The notes under the pieces: model-generated
Told to the model about the DNA's origin: nothing
The model's input: only the letters and a program-made list of their open reading frames with translations
The model's database searches: none
Assembly: GCF_016859285.1 (NCBI RefSeq)
Contig: NC_053422.1
Span: 11,145,501-11,209,500, forward strand
Direction: 5' to 3'
DNA: 64,000 nucleotides
DNA from: Xiphias gladius
Lineage: Eukaryota > Chordata > Actinopteri > Istiophoriformes > Xiphiidae
Shown: positions 26,415-40,200 of the stretch, piece after piece
How positions within the stretch are numbered: position 1 is the first letter of the stretch
Layout: every line of letters starts with the position of its first letter
Position numbers and translations under genes: made by a program

Positions 26415-28293
26415 TTATAAATATAAAATATTCTAAAATATTCTAAATATTCTTATAAATATATAGATATATATATATTTAAGATTGGTCGTAATTTTAT
26501 CTGCCAGATCAACAGGGCTGTAGCTTCCTCTGTGTTTTTTTTTTTCTGAGGATCTGGAGGTTTTTTGCAACTACAGAATAATAAATAACTAAGTAACTAA
26601 TTAAATAGATAAACATGATGTGGTGTTTACCTTCTGGAACTTTATTCCTGGCACTGTTGAGGAGTGTTTTAAACAATATTTAGACCTTTGTTGAGTTAAC
26701 TTATACATATCTTATATTTGGATTATTATATGATCTAATGCATTAAAATACTGATTTTATTTAACTGGATAAATAGATAGATGAAATATAATGATAATAA
26801 TATGAATATCAATAACATTCTGCAGACTTTCTGAGAGGGTTACAGACTGAATGGACGCGTTTAATTTATAACAATTCAATATTGGACCCCTGTGGGAGAC
26901 GCAAATGTAAAGTCCATACGGAACTACTAGAGGCATCTCAGGCTTTTCATTTGGTGAGCAGGATTTCTAGTAGGTATAGTCAGAGGCTGACCAACTAAAT
27001 CAAACGGAGCATCCTGTGCACTGACATGTGTATCACATACTGCACATATACATCACATCTTCTTGCCAAATTGCTCCCGGCCAGGCTTGAGCACTAACCG
27101 AACTAAGCTGGAAACTGTCACAAGCTCCGAGCTTACTTTAGGTCAACTCGTTCCTGACTACTTAATTGAAAATTTGCTTTAGGAAGATGCCCTACTGAAA
27201 CACAGTATCCACAAAGGTAAGGGCCATAAAGTTGTTCTGTTTTTACATGTTGCATGTTCTTAAATCAATGTGCATCTTTGAATCACCACACATAGAATCT
27301 GTGGCCAAATGTTCACACTCACAGAGAGTAGGAGGGACGTGGGGTTAATAGGGGCCCTGCGGCTCATTTGTGGCGTGGAGGCCCCAGGCGGGTCACTCCG
27401 GCCACGGATCCAAAGGCGCTGCTCTGGAGTTAGTCGTGCCAAAATGCACATATAGCCCCCATGCAGGGACAAATACGCACATCTTGGACCACGGGAAAGC
27501 AGTTGTAGATCATTACTCTGCATGGACAGGTGCATGAAATGAAGGCCCCTCCATAGAGGAGCTTTCCCTGCTAAATGTTCTGCTGATTCTTCCGTCTCTG
27601 CAAATGTCCTTTTGTCATGAGAAGAATCATTGACCTTTACTGTAAAATACACCCACATATAAACGCACACACACACACTCACACAGACACACACAACACA
27701 CTTTTTGCCGCGCAAATCTCAAAGAACAGATTTTTTTCCATGACGCAATTTCTCTTTTCATGGTAAAGAAGAAGAAGAAGAAGAAGAAAAAAAAACACCC
27801 TCCGAGGTCCCCCTCTCCCATGTCCACATGAAACGTGACCGGAGTGCAGATAGGATCAGGATGAGGACTACTTGAACTTCACCAGAGGAGAGCTTATGGT
27901 AAATAGCTGCTCCAAGAGTCTGTGGGGGCGCTGGCGATGGCAACCGGTTTAGTATGCATGCATGTACATGGACAATACCCAATGACTGATATTTAATTTA
28001 TGGTGCCTTTATCTCACGTTAGATAAACGCTCGACCAACCATGACAAGTATAATGAAAGTTAGAGGGGGGGAAAAAAACAAAAAAAACAACCTAATTGTT
28101 CTAGTGTCTCTGTGCGCGAACAGTTTGCAGCCAGGCGATGATTGACAACAGTGTCTTGTGTTGGGATAAGCTATAAATATTGTATTCAGGCTGTGATTCA
28201 GCCTTAGCCCAGCTTAGCAGACAATGGCTGATGGTGTGCGTGTACAGAATGCAGTGCTGTGGTCCAGGCCGCTGCCAAACCGGCTCTGGGACC

Positions 28294-28328
<35 letters not shown>

Positions 28329-28779
28329 CACTTTGTATCCCACCCCCAGTTTTTCTCTGTCCACCGTTCATTCACTATGTTGCGCGCCTAGTTGAAGGAG
28401 GTTCTCCACACCCGGTCCCCTCTGCATGCGTAAAACTTTCTAATGAAATCCCCAAACACTTTTTGACAAACAATATTTTTTTTTCCTCTAGGGGTCAAGA
28501 GGTTTTTTTTCGACATATTAATCAGCGCTTTTATTGAAAAGAAAACTCAAGGTATGTCGGATTTTTTTTTTTCTTCCAAATTGTCTTGGGTACAACGGCA
28601 AGAGTTGTTTCTGAGGTCGGGTTCTCGCCGGAGTTGCTCGCGTAGCTCGGCTTTGTTGTGAAAAGTGCCGAAAAATTGTTGTCAAGTGCGCAGATGTAAA
28701 AGATGTGTCGCTTTAATTCGGTGAGCCCGGTAGATGTGATTGGTTTATCAAGTACCTTTTCTTTCTTTCTGTGAAGAGT
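25198..28779. other. Divergent intergenic region, TMEM255A / ATP1B4
   Basis: The left 0.8 kb is GC-rich with many CpGs and likely holds the TMEM255A promoter. A (TA)n tract lies at about 26384-26411, GAA repeats at about 27767-27788 and 30 A's at 28295-28324. A MEF2/TATA-like box CTATAAATAT at 28171-28180 lies about 0.6 kb before the ATP1B4 start. I see no gene. Confidence 0.5.
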
Positions 28780-31700
28780 ATGGAGCCCAGTTCCACAGAG
28801 GGAGGAGCTGACGAGACGCTCCTTAAAAATCATCCATCAAATCCTGTAAGTGTTGACATTGAATAGAAAACATATAACTTTTCTAATTACTTTATTCACT
28901 GAAACAGATGCAGCAATTAAGACATCTTCTCCACCACAGCACTGATTCTTTTTTTTAAATTTAACAGCAGTGTGTGATCATTAACTCAGTAATCAAGTGG
29001 TTCAATGGCAAAGCTCATAACAGCATTTTTAAAGATTTAACAGCAGATTATTTTAAAGGTCAAGTGTTCACAAATGAAGGGACTTTTCAGTGACACTCAC
29101 AAGTGTACTGCGGCTCCTCTGGGATCCGTGTGTCCTGGCCCGCGGATGCTGAGAGTCAGTGAGTAACATCTGGCTGTCAGAGTCACCCTCCAGCTCAGCT
29201 GTCTGCAGCTGCTGCTCCAAGCAGGAGGGTCCACTCAGAGGAGGTCAGCTCTCCCTACGAGTGCCAGAAAGGTCACCAGCGGGTTTATAATTTGCAGTAA
29301 CGGGACAGGACCATCAGTGCGATGTCCATTAATATGCAGAGCACTCTCTGGCGGTTTATATTACCTGTCATAGTCGGATCAGAAGGCATGCCATTTTTTT
29401 TCCTGCAGTGATTTGAAAAAGAGAAACGGTTGACTGCAGGACTTAGCCGTTGAGAACATGTGCGGTGAGGGCTTTTTCTCTTCTTCTTCTTTCCCCCAGC
29501 CTCACAAAGTGATACTCAAACATGGCCAAGAGCTGGAGGAAGAGCAGGAGGAGTTGGCCGAGCACCAGCCTCTAGAGCAGGAAGACCTGAACTTTGAGAG
29601 ATGGAAGCGCAGGCCCATACCCAAGAGGACGCTCCACCAGAAAATAGACGACCTGAAGAAATACCTGTGGAATGCGGAGACCAACGAATTCATGGGTCGC
29701 TCTGGAAAGAGCTGGAGTGAGTTGATGAAAAAAAGAGAGGTTCTGTGTTGTTGCAGTGTGGGGAGGGATGTTTGGATAATTGCAAAAGTATCTAATTTAT
29801 TACTGGATGGGTCCAATAATAACAGATGCAATGTCGAGTGCATTACAGTTGAATCATCTTTAACAAGCTTGAGAGCAGATGTGCTGTTTGAATGTCTTTA
29901 AAAGATGCACTCAGGGATAGTTTAAGGGGTGAGAAATGTCTCTCCAGTCCAGTGACTCTGCTCACTGTGCTGCGAGTGTGTGTGTGTGTGTGTGTGTCCT
30001 CATGCTCAATGTTTACATAGGTGCACGGACAATTCAGAGTGTTCTGACAAAAACAGACTGCCTGGGGACTCGTCCCCAGCGGGAGCGCACTGTCCCGGGC
30101 CTCGCATTGGCCAGGAATCACATTCCTCTACATCTTACCATGCTCTCCACAGCCTCTTTCCCAAAGCCTCGGCGACCTCATCGCTGAACTTAACATGCTT
30201 ATGGCCCCTCATTTGCAGTAAAACACGTAGATGCTCATGTGTCTTTTCTCTATAGAGCGCACTGCCAAAATCGAGATTTGGTGCAGGCGAAACCTTCTTG
30301 GCAGGAGCGAGAGACTGGACGAGCTCGTTGAGTCAATGCTGATGGAGCGGCCTCTTGGTATTCCAGGGTAGTTGCTGTGTGACGCCGATGAGCCCCCTCC
30401 CTCGGCTCCACTGTACACATCTGAGTGTAGAGAGAATATCCAAGGGAAGTGTGTGTTACTTGCATAAGCTACTTGCAAGGCTGGATCCCAGGCAGGTCCC
30501 AGAGCTCAATTCAGCTACATAACCGGTGTGTGCACACTTGCGGAGGAGTGGGGGCCCATGTGTCTGTGGAAGAAAGGCCCCTGAGTTGAAGTCTTTGCTG
30601 TGTGTCCTGTGAGACGAGTGTGTAAGAGGGGGACACAATGCCAGAGTGGGGTGATTGGGGCTCCTTGGAGCTGGCCAGGCGTCTATGGCTGCAAAAGACC
30701 TTCACTACGATGGCAACCGGAGGTTCACTGTGTTCCTGAGTGAAAGGACTGCTGGGAGAATTCTCACTGAGCTGAAACAGAAAGGCCTTTGTGGCTCTGG
30801 GGACGCAAGGCTGGCTGCAGCAAGTCCCCTGTGAAATTGTCCACACAGCAAAAGCCATTTAATTTAGGGCACGTTTAGCTTGATTAGTTGCTAATGGACT
30901 GTCAATTGAAAATTGCAGAACAATTCTAGTTCTCAGGGTTTCTTCATTACGGGATTCTCACATTAGCTCAGTGCATTGGATCTTATACCATAACTATAGT
31001 ATAGGAGTTATTTGCAGGTCAAGACGTGAGGGGAGGGCTCTGCTTTTGTGTGCCTAAACAAATCAGTGACCGTCCTGATCAAGGACAGTAGCTGGAGTCC
31101 AGACAGACCAGACAGCCTGAGCAAAATTGGCATTTTTTATGGTTCAACTGTTTTCCACCACTCAGATCAGTCACAATCTATTGAGAGATGTGTCATCTGT
31201 TATGTAAGCCACTTTTGTGCACACACACTGCATCGGGAATATTCACCCTGATACATTTTTTTTACCCCCCTTTTAGGCCTCATCCTTCTCTTCTACGCTG
31301 CACTTTATATGTTTCTTGCAGCCATGTTTGGTGGCTGTATTGTTTGCCTCATGTGGTCTATTAGTCCCTACCATCCAACATTCAATGACAGAGTGATGCC
31401 ACCAGGTAAATATAACCCCAAACTCAAAGCACTCCTCTGTCACTTTCCTCTCATCTCTGCTCGACCGTCCTTCTCTCTGTTGCTCCTACTTGAGTCTCGG
31501 CACAGTTGACTGTCTCTGGGTCTCCACTGGCAGGTATGACGATGGCCCCACATCTAGAAGGCCACGACATCGCCTTTAACGCCTCTGATCGCAAATCCTG
31601 GAAGAAGTACGCCAGGTCAATGGATGAATATCTACGACGTGAGTCAGCAGTTGTTATGGGGGATCATGATGGGGTTGTTGAGTTTGTTTAAAATGAAGCG

Positions 31701-33332
31701 GGCACGCAATGAGTTAATCCCCATCTTCGCTACCTTTGTCCCCTTTTTCCATTTGGATCTTGCAGGGCATGCTGGGAAGGGAAGCCTCTTTGTGGGCAGA
31801 GTGCAGCCATTCAATGCCGTTTTTTTTTTGTTTTTTTTCACACCCCACTTTTGTAAAGCTTCCTTAATCAGAGGCCTGAGTCTGGCCTGGCACTGCTGTT
31901 GCAAAGGTTTATTTATGCCCTCCTCTCTCATTCTCCCTCCCTCTCCGCTCTGCCTCTTTCCCCCTGATCTTCATTTTCAGAGTATAACGATGGGGCTCAG
32001 GAGAGGAAGAATTTACGCTGCATACTGGACAGATACTTCATGCAGGACGACTTGGAGGAGAATGAGGAGCGGAAAGCGTGTCAGTTTAAGAGGTCCTGGC
32101 TGGGGGACTGTTCAGGGCTGCAGGACCCCCACTATGGCTATTCTCAGGGAAGGCCATGCATCCTCCTTCGGATGAACCGGGTAAGATGAGTGTCAGTCAC
32201 CAAAATGTGTAAAACAGTGCACTTTAAAAAGAGCCATTGTGTACATCAGCAAAAAAAAGAGGAGCGGGAACATCAAACAGCTGGCACACAGTGTGTTACT
32301 GTACTGCTGAAGCTCACAGTTTTCTCAGTGAGTGACATCTTGTGGCCATTTCAGGGAGAGCGCGAAGACACACGACTCCATTTCCGCACTACTGTTTGTC
32401 TTGGGTAATATTTTGAACAGTAATTTTATGAAGGATTAAACCGTGGAAAGTTTGGGTTCTTTTTACATTTGTTTCCTTGGAGTTAGAAATATACTTTATG
32501 CGATTTTAATTGTTTATATATAAAGAAATCTCCCCGTTGAAAAAGGTGGATAGTGCGCATATCACACCAGTGCGGAATAAAGAAAATAGCATCTGAATAA
32601 AAATGAGAGGTGACGTCCCGAAACTGGAACTGATGCAACGTTGTCACTTACAGGGTGTCTTTCAGGCAGACATCCACTGGAGTCCAGTTTAAAGACACGA
32701 CAAACAAAAATATAGACCCAAAACAGGGTGGAAAGGTGCTTTTTTTTTCTTTTCTTTTCCTTTTTTGTTTGTATGATGACAATTGTCTCTTACTTTCCTT
32801 ACACTTCAATAGATTCTTGGTTACTTGCCTGGCCAGGGCAAACCAGTAAATGTGACTTGCGGAGTGAAGGTACAGAAACCATCGACACTTTTGCTTGCGA
32901 TTTTACACCGATAGTGTGCAACGTGTTTGAAAATGTCATAATGAGTTTCACCTCTTCCTCTTGCAGAAAGGACCAGCAGAGGCCTTGGGAGAAATCCAGT
33001 TTTTTCCTAAAAGCATTTTTGAGATGAAGTACTACCCATACTATGGGAAGCTCAGACATGTGAGCGAGAGTTTCATCACTGTGGATAACTGCTGTGGCAT
33101 ATAGACCATTTTATTTAAGCCCGAAGTGACCGCTGTCAGGTCTTAATCTTCCGTGTCTCTTCCGTCTCAGGTAAACTACTCGTCACCGGTGGTGGCTGTG
33201 CGCTTTGCAGGGGTGCAATACGACACTCACATCCAAGTACAATGCAAACTGAACGGAAAGGGCATCGTCAACGATTCACCCACTGACCGCTACCTGGGCA
33301 GTGTGACCTTCTCCTTGGAGGTCGGAGCGTAA
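28780..33332 (+). CDS. ATP1B4: Na+/K+-ATPase beta-4 subunit (BetaM)
   Basis: In fish, birds and amphibians this gene encodes a Na,K-ATPase beta subunit; in placental mammals it became an inner-nuclear-membrane muscle protein that binds SNW1. Eight GT-AG, phase-matched exons: 28780-28845, 29500-29716, 31277-31405, 31534-31638, 31981-32180, 32813-32869, 32967-33059 and 33171-33332. They total 1029 bases, 342 aa. It is a type II protein: a short cytosolic head with one modest Glu-rich run (ELEEEQEELAEHQPLEQED), a beta-subunit motif (RSGKSWS), one TM at ~96-121 (LILLFYAALYMFLAAMFGG), then an ectodomain. The ectodomain has six cysteines (NLRC, KAC, GDC, RPC, VTC, VQC), the expected three disulfides, and YYPYYGKLRHVNYSSP. 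N-glycosylation sites include NAS, NVT and NYS. The head lacks the long Glu tracts of placental BetaM, so a plasma-membrane pump role is likely. An in-frame ATG at 29458, in intron 1, could give a shorter alternative start. Confidence 0.96.
29717..31276 (+). other. ATP1B4: ATP1B4 intron 2
   Basis: A 1.56 kb intron with a (TG)n tract at about 29977-29998 and no recognisable repeat family or coding exon. Confidence 0.6.
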
Positions 33333-34075
33333 GGCAAAGATATCGCTGCCAGCAGGATGCTCCTGTGACAACGAGGCTGGAAAATGTACAAGAAAAAAAC
33401 AAAACATGTCGAACCATTATTTTCCATGAAATATGTAATTTCCCTCTCCTCATCTTTCACTTCAATATCCACGTCTTCTGCTGTGAAACAAATTCCTCAA
33501 GAAGTAGATATTTACTCTTGTGTTTCTGTTGTATCTCTGTACCTTGAGCGTGCTACTAGCACCTGCACCCACAGCAAACAGTGCTGAGCACAGGATGAGT
33601 GTGTAGAGTGAGTAACGAGTCAATTCCTGATATTTTGTAATGATTAGCAAGATTAATCCAACTAAATGACACTCTGCCCAATAGTTAGCATTTCAGGCTA
33701 TGCAAATCCGATTATAACTCAAAACATTAATAGGAGATTAGAGATATTGTTTTGTCAGGGTAGATTATGGTTTTGCGTGCACATTTTGTGTGACAAAGTG
33801 TACTAATTTGTTTTGCATTATATTTTTCAAACATGTATATTGTAAGAATTCAATGAAGTATCATGCAAACACTGAAAGCAGGACTTGTACTGTACTTACA
33901 CAGTAAAAAAAAAAGAAACATAAATGACTGCAAATACGCTATTAGTATGTTTTTGTTGAATAGAGCAGAATTATACCATCATCATAAAGTATCACAAGCC
34001 ACTTCTTGCCTTCTTTTTTTTTTTTTTTTTTTTAAACATTTGCTTTTGAAAATGAAATACTACACAAGACTGATC

Positions 34076-34081
34076 AATAAA
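34076..34081 (+). promoter_or_regulatory. Candidate ATP1B4 polyadenylation signal
   Basis: AATAAA about 0.74 kb after the ATP1B4 stop, in plausible 3' UTR context. Confidence 0.5.
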
Positions 34082-34889
34082 GAGACATACTGTACTGTGA
34101 AATAGTTTGGGAAAGGTCTGTGCCGTTTTTAAAAAAAGTATAACTATTTTGTGGCCCTATTAATCCTGCCTGAACAGTGCTACTTAACTTGGTATCAATG
34201 TTGTATTTATTCCTATTATAGTTCTTATAATAAATACAATGTTCTATGTACTGTAAGTTTTCTTCCACACGGGACTAATAGTCTTCATCATTTATGTATT
34301 ACCTATTTTTTTTTTTTTTTTTAAGTTTTCAACACATCTGAACTCTGTATTTCCCAGTAAAACCCTAAAAATAGTATGGTTGATTTTGATTTTTTTTTTT
34401 TTAATTTTTTTGAAGGTAAATACATCTGAGCAGCCACTGTATTTAGACAAATACAGTTCCGTTACCAATTTTATGAGAACTTTTTGACTCTTGATGCTTC
34501 GGAAGTCTGCTGCAGGAAGTTACGCATGACTTGAGTTCACTGTAAAACACGGTTAAAAACAATGGATTTTCATCTGCTCTAGATTTTTACCATTAGTGTT
34601 GACAGTAGTTTGTTACACAGCACCACCCCTCCCAAACAACTGTGTTTGGATATCTTTTTTTTTTTTATAAAAGTTTGTGAAATAGAGGTCTAATAAAGGG
34701 AATTTATATTTTGTAAATGCATAGCTGACATAACTTATAATACAGGAAATACAGCATATCCTTATTTGCTGTAATAAGACCACTGCAGCTAAGCTAGAGG
34801 CTATGCTAATTAGCAGTAAACAAAAACTACAGCTAGGATGATGGGAATGTCATTCACATTGCAGGAATTTCATCATAAAACAAAGTGTC

Positions 34890-35130
34890 GATGATTATGA
34901 TGACTTTGCTGGATGAAGCCTATTTCATGACAATCCATCCGTTGGCTGCCCGGACATTTCACTCAAAAAGCACCACTGTAAAAAGTCTTGGGGATCGCCA
35001 GAGTCATTGGGGTTCATCCTCTGGGCAGCATGAACGTCTGAACCAAATTTCATGGCTGTACCAAATTTGACACCGACTATGTCATAGTCATTGAGACATT
35101 TCAGTCTGGACCAAAGTGGTGGCTATTAAC
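34890..35130. repeat. Dispersed repeat, family 'GGACCAAAGTGGTGG', copy 2
   Basis: Same block order as 11270-11520, including GACAATCCATCC, GGACATTTCACTCAAAA, GGTTCATCCTCTGGG and CAGTCTGGACCAAAGTGGTG. It is non-coding; the class is unknown to me. Confidence 0.65.
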
Positions 35131-35907
35131 AAAGATCCATCGAAAGTGCAGGCCCAGTTTGTGGTAAAGGTGATGGTTACCACTTCAATGCTTCTCTCCA
35201 TATTGTTATAAAAATATTTAAAGCAAAAGAATTTCTCTTCATTTTTTCATGACAATATTTTCGGGTTTCAGCTTCAAAATGTAAATATTTGCTGTGTTTA
35301 TGGTCATATACAATAGTAAATGTAGTATCTTTGAGTCTTGGACTGATGACAGCAGGCAAGAGAAAATATTTAAGACTTTTGTAAATTAAATCTTACGGCT
35401 TTTAATACTTTCCAAGGCCTTTTTCTTTTTTTTTAAGGAACTGAATTCAAAGCTTGTCAAGACTCTTAAAGACATTTAGATACCTTAATTTTTCAATTAT
35501 TTTTTACAAAACAAACAATGAAGAAGTAAAACCAACATCATCAAATCACACGAGCTAACTGTTTATCTTCAAACTAGTCTCAGTGATGAATTCGGTGAGT
35601 CTACATCCACTGCCGTAACCTCTGGGTCAACTCTTGTATCTGCCTGCATACCAGTAATAGCTGGAGTGAGAGTCATGCCTCTGCCTAATATTGCGGGTTA
35701 TAAAAAGCACGCTGTTGATCAAAGTTGAATGGACCGTCGGAGCCATCGCAGCAGTTCACTGAGCAGTGTCAACGTTTGGTTTACAACCGTTAACCTTTGT
35801 ATTCAGTTCCGTCGCGAGACTCTCCCGCTCCTGCTCCTCGGCCTCGCAGGAAGAGCAGAACACAAACGGCGTATAAAAATGACAGTGATACAAAACGAGA
35901 ACGAAAC

Positions 35908-35913
35908 TTTATT
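35908..35913 (-). promoter_or_regulatory. Candidate distal LAMP2 polyadenylation signal (C isoform)
   Basis: AATAAA on the minus strand, about 1.2 kb after the LAMP2C stop, would give a 3' UTR covering roughly 35890-37136. Confidence 0.5.
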
Positions 35914-37136
35914 CAACCTGTTCCCCCACGCTTGTGTTAGACAAGCTCGCCATGTCACATTCTTCATCAGATGGGGACAAGCTTCAAGCAAGCAACTCAA
36001 GAGGTGCACAACAGAAAGGCACAAAACTGTCGGGGGAGGGGGGAGTGATCGTATGTAGAGAACCGAGGATCGTATAATTGAAATGGTGTGACTTTACTTG
36101 ATCTGCTCATGCCGTTAATGTCCCTGTACCGTCAAAGGAGGGTAGCGTAGGGACCTTACTCTAACCAGTGTTTACTTGCTAAATCAAGAGCATACTAACA
36201 TACATTCAACCAAGTTTGATTTCTGGTGCCTGGGGTAGGTATAAATTTAAACCAGGTCTGAGACCCACTACCCAATGGCCCAAATATGAATATGTTAAAC
36301 TTTCTGAAATGACATACGATGATAAACGATCAACATTATAATTAATTCACCAAACACTCCCAAGTAAATCTTTTATAAGAAGTGTACATTTTGACAAAAT
36401 AAAAAGTCTTAAATATTCCCAACATGAGTGAGAGAGACATAAAAACATAGCCTCAAACATTTCCGAAAAAAAAAATTGGTCCCAAAGCTGGTAAAGTGTC
36501 TTGATAAGTTAGTGTCCCTTTCATCAAGCTACAGTTAATTGGCTCTATGTGCAACAGTTTCATTTAGCTTTTAATTTAAGTTGCATGAAGGTTAAAGAAA
36601 TATGAAAACAGTGGCATCTGGGATATGGATGACAACAGTGGATCTATTAGCTTGCTCGTACATTCACGTCATCAAAAATCAATGTCATTCATTCTATACA
36701 AGAGAGTAATTTACACATATACTATTATACAGCACAGAAACCGAGAGGAAAAAGCCTCTCTCTCCGGAGGGGGGAAGGTCTGACGGGAGGAAGTGGACGG
36801 CTACTCACAGCCATAAATTTAATTTTTTAAAACATGCAATCTATATTCAAACGATTCAATATCGATCATAAATGTCTTGGTACTTGATTCAGTCATTGGC
36901 ATCAAAGCAAAACAAAGGAAACCAGTGGGGTGGTTGCTGGGATAAAGTTTAAACCTGGTACGAGAAAGAAGCTAAAGGTTATTCTTAGGGAGACGCTGCC
37001 TCACGGGAAACAGAAAACAAAGCAGAAATTTGGGGCACTTTTGATGTGCTTGACGGGCAGGGAGGTGGCTGGGAAGGTGCCTTTTAAGAGCTGTGAGGGT
37101 TGGAAGGGTGTAAGAGGCAGAAGCAGCTGGGTTGGA

Positions 37137-37279
37137 TTATACAGACTGGTAGCCAGTGCGACTCTTCCTCCGGCCAATCAGGTAAGAGATAAGCACAAGG
37201 ATGATTAGGAAGCTGAGCGCCACACCCACTGCAATGGGCACCAAAAAGCTCAAATCAGAGTCCAGGAAGCATTCCAAAG
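37137..37279 (-). CDS. LAMP2: LAMP2 alternative last exon, C type
   Basis: Acceptor TGTCAG|CT, then 46 codons and TAA. It encodes [10 protein letters not shown], a TM segment ([21 protein letters not shown]) and the tail [13 protein letters not shown]. The last part is identical in kind to the human LAMP2C tail, which is linked to RNA/DNA uptake by lysosomes. The GYQSV end is the tyrosine-based lysosomal sorting signal. It joins exon 8 in the same phase as the other two alternatives. Confidence 0.95.
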
Positions 37280-40200
37280 CTGACAGACAGAAAGAAGGAG
37301 ACAGAGACAGCAGGTTAGTGGTTTAGTCGGCAGAAAACACAACTCAGAGAAGGACACAGAGGGGAGAAGCAGCGAGAAAGGAGGTCAGAACCTACAAAAA
37401 GTGGAATCAACAATGTAAATGTGGTGTAGATTGGAGGAAAAGGGGCGTTAAATATTCCGAAAGCACAAAAAGGAAATCACTCAAGTAGACGGGACTTATT
37501 ATTCTCTATGAGCATTCAAGGTACAGGCCAATATTTTGGGAAATACACAGAATACTTTCTCGCTCACAGTAAAGGGAGAAGAACACCACTCTCACGTCTG
37601 CCTGTTCAATATGAAGCTGCAGCCATGAGCTACTTATCTTATCTTAGCATGAAGACGGCTAACAGACAGAAACAGCTAGCCGGGCGCCTCCAAAGGTAAC
37701 ACAATCCGCCTGCCAGAACCTCTAAAGCTCACTAACATGTTATATGTCTTGTTGGTTTAGTCCGTACAAACACTGAGGTGTAAAAGTGACACTTTGTGGC
37801 TCCTTTATATCCAACTTGTTGGTGAAAGGAGCCGACGTGCCACCAAAGTCTGTTATTAAAGGTAATTAAACTTTGAAATTCAACAGATATACCAGGTTAT
37901 AATTTAATCCTCACAAGTCCAATTCTGCAGTAAAACAACCGTTAATCAACGTTATTACACTTTGTCCAGATCACATTCCTATATAGTGGACATTAATAGT
38001 TTTGTAGCAAACAACTGTAGCTAACGTTCGTCTTTCCATTTTGTTTTGTTAGTGCGTATTGATTACGGCAACTAGAATCTTCGGTAACCCCCAGGAACGG
38101 CGCCATAGACTGTGGCCACGCTCGGTATTACAGGATCACATGACGCACACTAGCACCAAAACGACTACAAAAACGGCGGCTGTAAAACTGCGAACAGATT
38201 TTTCTGCAGCATCACAAATGCCCTGAAATTATTCTTAATATCAGATTTTTATCCAGTCAGTCTTAAAAAAAAAAAAAAAAAAAAATTTGGAAAATCTATC
38301 GCGCCGTTTCAATAAATTATTTGATGCCGTTCATCGGTAAGCCATGGTGGTAAAGGTCCTGGCCAATAAATAGCCCTGTAAAATTTTTACACTACTGTTT
38401 TTGTATGGATTCAACAAATGAGATATGACATGTTAATTAATGAGCTTAAGAGGTGCTGGTAGGCAGATTTTTGTTACCTCTGGACAGAGCCGGGCTAGCC
38501 ATTTCCACATTACCAGACTTTGTGCTAAGATAATACTAAGATTGTGCAGTTTCATATTTATCATACAGACGTGAGAGAAATATCGTATTTCTGTAGAGCG
38601 CATTTCCCAAAATGTGGAACTATTCCTTTACGAATACAGTCATGCAGTCAAAAGCACTAAACACTACATGGAAACATCAATACAACACGTTGGTAATTTT
38701 TCACAATTAGTCAAAGGCAGCGAGACAAACAGGCAGCGATTCACTGACTATCCTTTGTAAAGCATAAAGATCCAAATGAAGCAAATTTAACTAGAAAGAC
38801 TCGTAGCCGGTGGCCATGTTTCTCTTTCTCCCGATGAAATAGGCCAGCAGAACGATAAGAATGAGAACAAGCAGGGCAACTCCGACAGCTATGGGAACTA
38901 GGAAGCTCTCCGCATCGGCCTGGCATTCCTCAGCTAGACGAAAGTGAAGAGAGCAGAGAGGTGAATGTTTTACAGGCTGAACAGAAGACTTCAAAAATAA
39001 ATAAATAAATAAATAAATACATACTAAATGGTTAATGCATGGACAGCAGGAAAAGAGAAGTAGCCCTCTAACCAAGAATTAAATACATGGACAGCATAAC
39101 ATAGAACCGTTTTTATGAAAAAGGAATAAACATTTAGTCAAGTGTCCAGGACAGCAACACATTTTTATTTCCAAAAACCTCAAAATACTAAAAAGCTCCA
39201 AGTCAGTCTGACACACAATTTGAAATCCAATTTATTATAGCTAACAGCATGAGAGAATGGAAATGAAATCAGCAGTCATTTTTCTCCAAATAACACACAT
39301 TGACTGATCTTTAACGAGATGGTCTTGCAGCACAAATTCCCTTTGCTGAACATGTGTGTGCAATGTTCTCAACTGGAGAAGGGGGAATAAAATAATGAGC
39401 CAAATAACGCCAGTTTACAAAAAAGGCATGTTAACAGTACTAGTGAGTTAATGAAGGTGCAAAACAGAAAGTTGTTAGTGAGAAAGGCACAGTTGACATG
39501 AAACACCGGTTAGGTGATTTATTGAGAACAAGGGATATACATAACCATAAACATTTATACTGGTGCTGCAAAACCATCTTTATAATTAAGGCAACTGAGT
39601 TTGTACAAAGCTGAAATACACAAGACGGCAACAATCACAAGCCAAAGTCAAAGCTCATATTTGAGTCAAAGCTATTATTCATACACACGTATGATGTCCT
39701 GCGAAGGCTAATTTTATAAGCAACTTAAAAAAAGCAAAATATTTCTAGTCATTTTGATCGTCAGCGTAGTTTACTGCCTGCTTTGCTCCAGGCCTGAATG
39801 AAGAGCTGGAGCAAGTCAAACAGTGCACAGCACTCAGAGAGTTAAGCATAAATACACAGCTACTACCATGTCTCACATCGGCTTTCTATCATTACGAAAA
39901 TTCACACGCTGGGGCTCGCCTACATCCCTGACACAGCTTCGCTGAAACCTAAACTGGTTCACTGACTTCAAGGCCCTGAAAACCTATTTTCCCCTTCTTA
40001 CTATGAGTGACATGAAGACGCCATTTTGTGCAGACAGTTTTGTCCATTTCACGAGACTATCATTTATTTCAGTGCGCCAACCTGGATTTTGTAATATCTG
40101 ACAACTGTGGGGTTGGTTGCTTATGTTGCTATAAAATCTTATAAAACCACTCCAACACAGTCCTGAAGAGGGAGATTAGCTGAGATTGTACAGAAATGGT

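Larger units (their letters stand above)
33333..35907. other. ATP1B4 3' UTR and convergent intergenic region
   Basis: The ATP1B4 3' UTR probably runs to about 34100 (AATAAA at 34076-34081). The rest is AT-rich with poly-T runs and a dispersed repeat (34890-35130). I see no gene between ATP1B4 and the end of LAMP2. Confidence 0.55.

Noticed and set aside
29458-29499. ATG at 29458 as the main ATP1B4 start
   Set aside because: It reads through the intron's pyrimidine tract; the 28780 ATG with a good donor and matching phase is the better start. Kept only as a possible alternative.
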